Under the pieces are notes generated by a model. It had not been told where the DNA came from. It did no database searches and saw nothing but the letters and a program-made list of their open reading frames with translations. The position numbers and the translations under genes are program-made. From Acidobacteriota bacterium (GTDB lineage: Bacteria; Acidobacteriota; Terriglobia; Terriglobales; Acidobacteriaceae): a stretch of DNA of 64,000 bases. The stretch is from the NCBI GenBank assembly GCA_003225215.1, contig QIBC01000006.1, positions 1 to 64,000 on the forward strand, in the 5' to 3' direction. This document shows, in pieces, positions 59,975-64,000 of the stretch (position 1 is its first letter; every line of letters starts with the position of its first letter).

Positions 59975-61258
59975 TCAGAACGCGAGATACGGCCCTGTTC
60001 CCGCAGGTGTGCTTTGTCCCTCAATCGCCGTGTAGACGCTTCTTCCGAAGAAGAATGGCAGGCCAAAGTCAAAATTGCCCGAGCTTTCTCCACCGAGATC
60101 GTTAAAGGCAGTTCCAGTCGTGTTGAAGAGGTTTTGCGCGCTGGCGACATTGAAACTGATCGTTCGCGACGCTCCGACGGGCGTGCCATTGGCGGTGCTG
60201 CCTATGAGCGAGGCTGAGAGAGGAATCGTGGGGTTCGGACAGTAAAAGCCCTGGAGTGCGCTGCTCTTGGGGCAATCAGGCATAGGAATGTTGAATGGGG
60301 GATTGGTGAGGGTAGCGGAATCCAGAAAAAAATACCCATTCGAACCGCTGTCGACGAAATTCACGTCGGTGAAATTCATACCTTGGAACTGAACTGTAAA
60401 ATTCGCGAAATTTGAGTCCACGGGAAGAATGACCGCGCTGCCGAGTCCGTTGTTCGATTGCGTGCCGATGCCGAATGTCAGAGAGCCAGATACATTCGTC
60501 TGTCCCGCATCGGGAACTGCGGGGAGCTGCAGGATCACGCCATTGTTGTCGCTGGCAAACATCCACACAGGGTTTTGCACCTGGGCCGTCAGAGTTTGCG
60601 TCGCGTTGCTGCATCCGGTTGAGTTGCAGGAATAGTAGGTTGCCGGAATAACCGAGAGAGCACACGCAGAACCACAATCCTGACGGAAGGAACCGATGCC
60701 GAGCATCGCATTCGCTCCCAGATCGAAAACAGTGCCGTCCTGGGTCAGTTGTTGATTGGCAGTTTGGCTGCAGTCGGCAGGAGCTCCAGGACTTGCCGTG
60801 ACGGGATTGATGATCTGAACTGGAACCGACTTGGCGCTCTCTCCCGAGATCTGGATATCGGCAGTAGCGATTGGTCCCCACAGGAAGGTGAGATCTGCGA
60901 ATTGCGTGCACTCGAACGCGGAATTTCCGTTAGAAGTCTGTTGCGGCAGAGGAAGAGTCAAGACCGACGAGAGAATACGCAATCCCTCGGAACCGGTATC
61001 CACCTGGACGTGATCGATCGTCTGGCAGGTGCTCGTGCCGGGCATACACACTGTTACCGTGGTAAAGGCAAGGTCAACAGTGCCGATGCCGCCCGGACCG
61101 GCATCGACGACCAACTGGGCAACGTTGTTGCCGGTTCCACCGCTACCACCCGTGCCGCTTCCCGAAACGGCACCGGTGCTACCGCCTCCACAGGATGACG
61201 CTAGCCCAATGAGAACAACGGCAAGAATAATTTGAGGGAATTTCAAATTCGTTTTCAC
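59975..61258 (-). CDS. DUF3443-like secreted lipoprotein
   Basis: Lipobox VLIGLASSCGGG; VQVDTGSEGLRILSSVL; NGVILQLPAVPDAGQTNVSGSLTFGIGTQSNN; FVDSGSNGYFFLDS. Confidence 0.85.
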   Translation of the reverse strand: MKTNLKFPQIILAVVLIGLASSCGGGSTGAVSGSGTGGSGGTGNNVAQLVVDAGPGGIGTVDLAFTTVTVCMPGTSTCQTIDHVQVDTGSEGLRILSSVLTLPLPQQTSNGNSAFECTQFADLTFLWGPIATADIQISGESAKSVPVQIINPVTASPGAPADCSQTANQQLTQDGTVFDLGANAMLGIGSFRQDCGSACALSVIPATYYSCNSTGCSNATQTLTAQVQNPVWMFASDNNGVILQLPAVPDAGQTNVSGSLTFGIGTQSNNGLGSAVILPVDSNFANFTVQFQGMNFTDVNFVDSGSNGYFFLDSATLTNPPFNIPMPDCPKSSALQGFYCPNPTIPLSASLIGSTANGTPVGASRTISFNVASAQNLFNTTGTAFNDLGGESSGNFDFGLPFFFGRSVYTAIEGQSTPAGTGPYLAF

Positions 61259-61704
61259 CTTATCTCATCCGCCTTAACGCCGCTTGGCATCATTTCGGGA
61301 ACGTAAGCGCGGCCGGTCAAGGCGCGCATGTGACCACCAGACTGGACCACCAGCCCCGGCATTTGGATCGTGACCGGTCCATGCTTCCGCTGCCGCGGAG
61401 CACTCTTGATGAATTGGTCGTAGTACGAGCCCAGCACCTGTTGGAAATTGGGCAAGCTCTGGCCCTGCCAGGCCACGCCAAAGACTTTTCCTTCAGGCGA
61501 AACGAACTCGCGAACTGTCGTTCCTGCTTGCGATTGCATTTCGTGGATGGAATAGGCAGTCATCTGCGTGACTCGGCGTTGCGCCTTCATCTGTGCCTGA
61601 TCGGCCAGAACCGAGTTGACGTCGCCGCCCAGCGCGGCAAAGGAGGATGCAGAGAGCAGGATCGCGAAAGCCGCTATGGCAACCGCCGCTTGCAAATACT
61701 TCAT
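61255..61704 (-). CDS. DUF2844-like secreted protein
   Basis: Signal peptide MKYLQAAVAIAAFAILLSASSFAALGG; YSIHEMQSQAGTTVREFVSPEGKVFGVAWQGQSLPNFQQVLG. Confidence 0.85.
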   Translation of the reverse strand: MKYLQAAVAIAAFAILLSASSFAALGGDVNSVLADQAQMKAQRRVTQMTAYSIHEMQSQAGTTVREFVSPEGKVFGVAWQGQSLPNFQQVLGSYYDQFIKSAPRQRKHGPVTIQMPGLVVQSGGHMRALTGRAYVPEMMPSGVKADEIR

Positions 61705-62225
61705 AGTCTCTCGCCTCGAGACACTTCCAGAGTGTCGCGTTAGTGCTTTCAAACTTGGACACTAGCTTAGACGGAGAGTTGCGATCGGCAGTTTACATTC
61801 CGAGAAAAAACAATGCCCGAAGGACATGAACCTTCGGTGAATTCCGCAGATGCCATCTGAATCAACGTTTCACCCTCTTCAGTTCCTTTACTCGATGAAT
61901 TAAAACGCACAATCAATTTGGATCTGTGCCTGTATCTATACCTGTGGACCGAATCTTTCGGAAATTTTCTGTCGGGAGGCGGATTCGAATTCCGCTTAGT
62001 CCCAAAGATCCGGAAAAGGCCCACAGCCGAGGACCACAATGGGAAGAGCCTAAGGGGTGGTATTGACCAAGCGGTCAGAATTTGCGCGGCTAGACGCCGT
62101 CTCTCAGTCCGCGAATCACCTTCATTTGTAATACCGCTTTTTTCGTCCGGCGAGAGGTACTCCAAGTACCGGTCTATGATGGTCCACGCGCTGTCCCACA
62201 AGTTCATAACTTTTCGAGGAGGAAC

Positions 62226-63248
62226 ATGCACCGGTTCCTTGCGCTTTGTTTGCTCGCGTTGTCTGCCGATGTCTACTCACAGTCCAATCACACTTACACC
62301 CTCGCGGCAACGCCTAAAACCGTCGCGTGGGGCTATTACGACGCTGCGGCGACCCCTGTGCTGCACATCCAATCCGGCGACACGGTTACTTTCGAAACCT
62401 TGATCACTAACAGTCCCAGCGGTCTTGAGAAAGCCGGCGTCGCTCCCGATCAGGTGCAGCAGAATCTGCGCGACATTTACAAGGAAATTACGATCCATGG
62501 GCCGGGCGGCCACATCCTGAACGGTCCGGTGTACATCGAGGGAGCCGAACCCGGCGACACCCTCGAGATTCACATCCAGAAGATCGATCTCGCGATCCCA
62601 TACGCCTATAACGGCTTCCGCTTCGGAGCAGGATTCCTGACGCAGGACTTCCCTTACTCCCGGACGAAAATCATTCCACTTGATCGTGACCGCATGGTCG
62701 CCAGGTTCGCTCCGGGAATCCAAATTCCATTGCATCCATTCTTCGGCAGTATGGGCGTGGCTCCTCCAGAAGCTTACGGACGCATCAGCAGCGCACCGCC
62801 CGCGATTCACGGCGGCAACATGGATAACAAAGAACTCGTCGCGGGCACCACCCTATACTTGCCGGTCCACGTGCGAGGAGCGCTATTCGAGATCGGCGAC
62901 GGCCATGCCGGGCAGGGAAACGGCGAAGTTGATATCACCGCCCTGGAAACTTCCCTAACTGGAACGCTTCAATTCGTAGTGCGCAAAGACCTGAAAGTGA
63001 AATATCCGCGCGCCGAGACGCCCACGCACTACATCAGCATGGGGTTTGACGACGATTTAAGCGAGGCTACGCGCATCGCAGTACGCCAAATGATCGATTT
63101 TCTCGCCGGCGAGAAGCACCTCAGTCGCGACGATGCTTACATGCTCACAAGCGTAGCTGGAGACGTAGATATAACCGAACTGGTCGACGGCAACAAAGGT
63201 GTGCATTTGATGCTGCCAAAAAGCATTTTCGCGAACACCTTGCCGTAG
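62226..63248 (+). CDS. Secreted acetamidase/formamidase family protein
   Basis: GWGYYDAAATPVLHIQSGDTVTFET, GPVYIEGAEPGDTLEIHI, FFGSMGVAPP, NMDNKELVAGTTLYLPVHVRGALFEIGDGHAGQGNGEV. Confidence 0.93.
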   Translation: MHRFLALCLLALSADVYSQSNHTYTLAATPKTVAWGYYDAAATPVLHIQSGDTVTFETLITNSPSGLEKAGVAPDQVQQNLRDIYKEITIHGPGGHILNGPVYIEGAEPGDTLEIHIQKIDLAIPYAYNGFRFGAGFLTQDFPYSRTKIIPLDRDRMVARFAPGIQIPLHPFFGSMGVAPPEAYGRISSAPPAIHGGNMDNKELVAGTTLYLPVHVRGALFEIGDGHAGQGNGEVDITALETSLTGTLQFVVRKDLKVKYPRAETPTHYISMGFDDDLSEATRIAVRQMIDFLAGEKHLSRDDAYMLTSVAGDVDITELVDGNKGVHLMLPKSIFANTLP

Positions 63249-63576
63249 CGGGTACTACCTTGACATGGTTTGATTTCGCGCAGTCCAACAGCGCGAATGC
63301 GCGGCATTCTTGTAGCTCATGCGCGAACAAGCCATGGGGATGCGTTATCAGAATTGAATCCTGAGCCCGAAGGCGGCATTCAGAAATTCGTGTCGGTCTG
63401 ACAGAAATAGGTTCCAAACTGCCATTGCAACAATTCCGCTATATCCGCATAGCGATACGGAATCTACAAGCGCAAGGTGTCCACCGACGGCAGGCGGTGA
63501 TCGAAATCGAACAGCGTTAACGACTGCGCGCTAGCTGGCGAAGGATGCAATCGGGCTACTCGGCCGCCCTATCTGT

Positions 63577-63915
63577 TCACGCTGTTTTCCAGGGTTGCTG
63601 GCACGCCTCGCAGATTACTGAGCTTGCATTGTTTAAATATCGGCAATTGGAGCAGTTCCACTTGCTGTCCGGTTTCGGAAGGCGCGCCCCAACTACGAAT
63701 CTCAGATATCCGGCGACTACGGCGATCCATGCCCACGCGATCACGAGCAGGAGAATCCTCGCCTCGCCACGAGGAACAAAGAACATTCCACCGAACAGGA
63801 TCAGCACATAGCCGCCTACCGCAACGCTACCGGCCAATATCGGCGAGGCTCCGCGTCCCCGCGCCAAAGCACTGATGGCCGTAACTGCGATCGCCAAGCC
63901 TACAAGTTCCAGCAT
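63577..63915 (-). CDS. Small membrane protein with C-terminal RanBP2-type zinc finger motif
   Basis: Three hydrophobic helices; WNCSNCRYLNNASSVICEACQQPW fits W-x-C-x2-C-x3-N-x6-C-x2-C. Confidence 0.7.
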   Translation of the reverse strand: MLELVGLAIAVTAISALARGRGASPILAGSVAVGGYVLILFGGMFFVPRGEARILLLVIAWAWIAVVAGYLRFVVGARLPKPDSKWNCSNCRYLNNASSVICEACQQPWKTA

Positions 63916-64000
63916 AGGTGTGAGAATTTACTCTAGTGCACACAGGGCGGCAACCAGGAATCGACGGGTGCTGCGTCCGGACCAAGGCCGGACACGAGTT

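Noticed and set aside
59927-60217. 96-aa + strand ORF
   Set aside because: Mostly antisense to the DUF3443-like gene's 3' end.
61767-62231. 154-aa minus-strand ORF upstream of the acetamidase/formamidase gene
   Set aside because: No recognisable domain; overlaps the likely 5' region of the + strand gene.

Overview
The 64 kb window looks chromosomal and probably comes from an Acidobacteriota member. That assignment is an inference from an ADOP-type orphan permease, the DUF2844/DUF3443 pair, a Gly-rich TonB protein and many dispersed intergenic inverted repeats. Coding density is high and mostly housekeeping: ileS, lspA, nrdJ, glpX, bshC, a hemX-like/hemA/hemC/hemD block, queF, GH20 and GH2 glycosidases, FUSC, MFS and SSS transporters, amidohydrolases, and one tRNA-Arg(CCT). 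The two strongest unusual signals are: (1) a split minus-strand ORF pair (22071..21736 and 21735..21349) that reads as one deiodinase-like protein if the in-frame TGA at 21736-21738 encodes selenocysteine, with a plausible bacterial SECIS hairpin just downstream; (2) an iron-uptake operon at 4.5-9.4 kb (FTR1-DUF2318 fusion, two FtsX-type permeases, ABC ATPase) whose ATPase carries a complete DtxR-like iron-dependent repressor module at its C terminus, behind a near-perfect Fur-box-like palindrome. Other observations: an internally deleted, frameshifted purQ; an N-terminally truncated yebC; three repeat-derived insertions in nrdJ; several families of long inverted repeats and a dispersed 28-bp perfect palindrome; a sortase next to a small LPxxxS tail protein; an integrase remnant beside the tRNA; and a RanBP2-type zinc finger on a small membrane protein. 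No CRISPR array, rRNA or intact mobile element was seen. Everything was read by eye; no searches were run.
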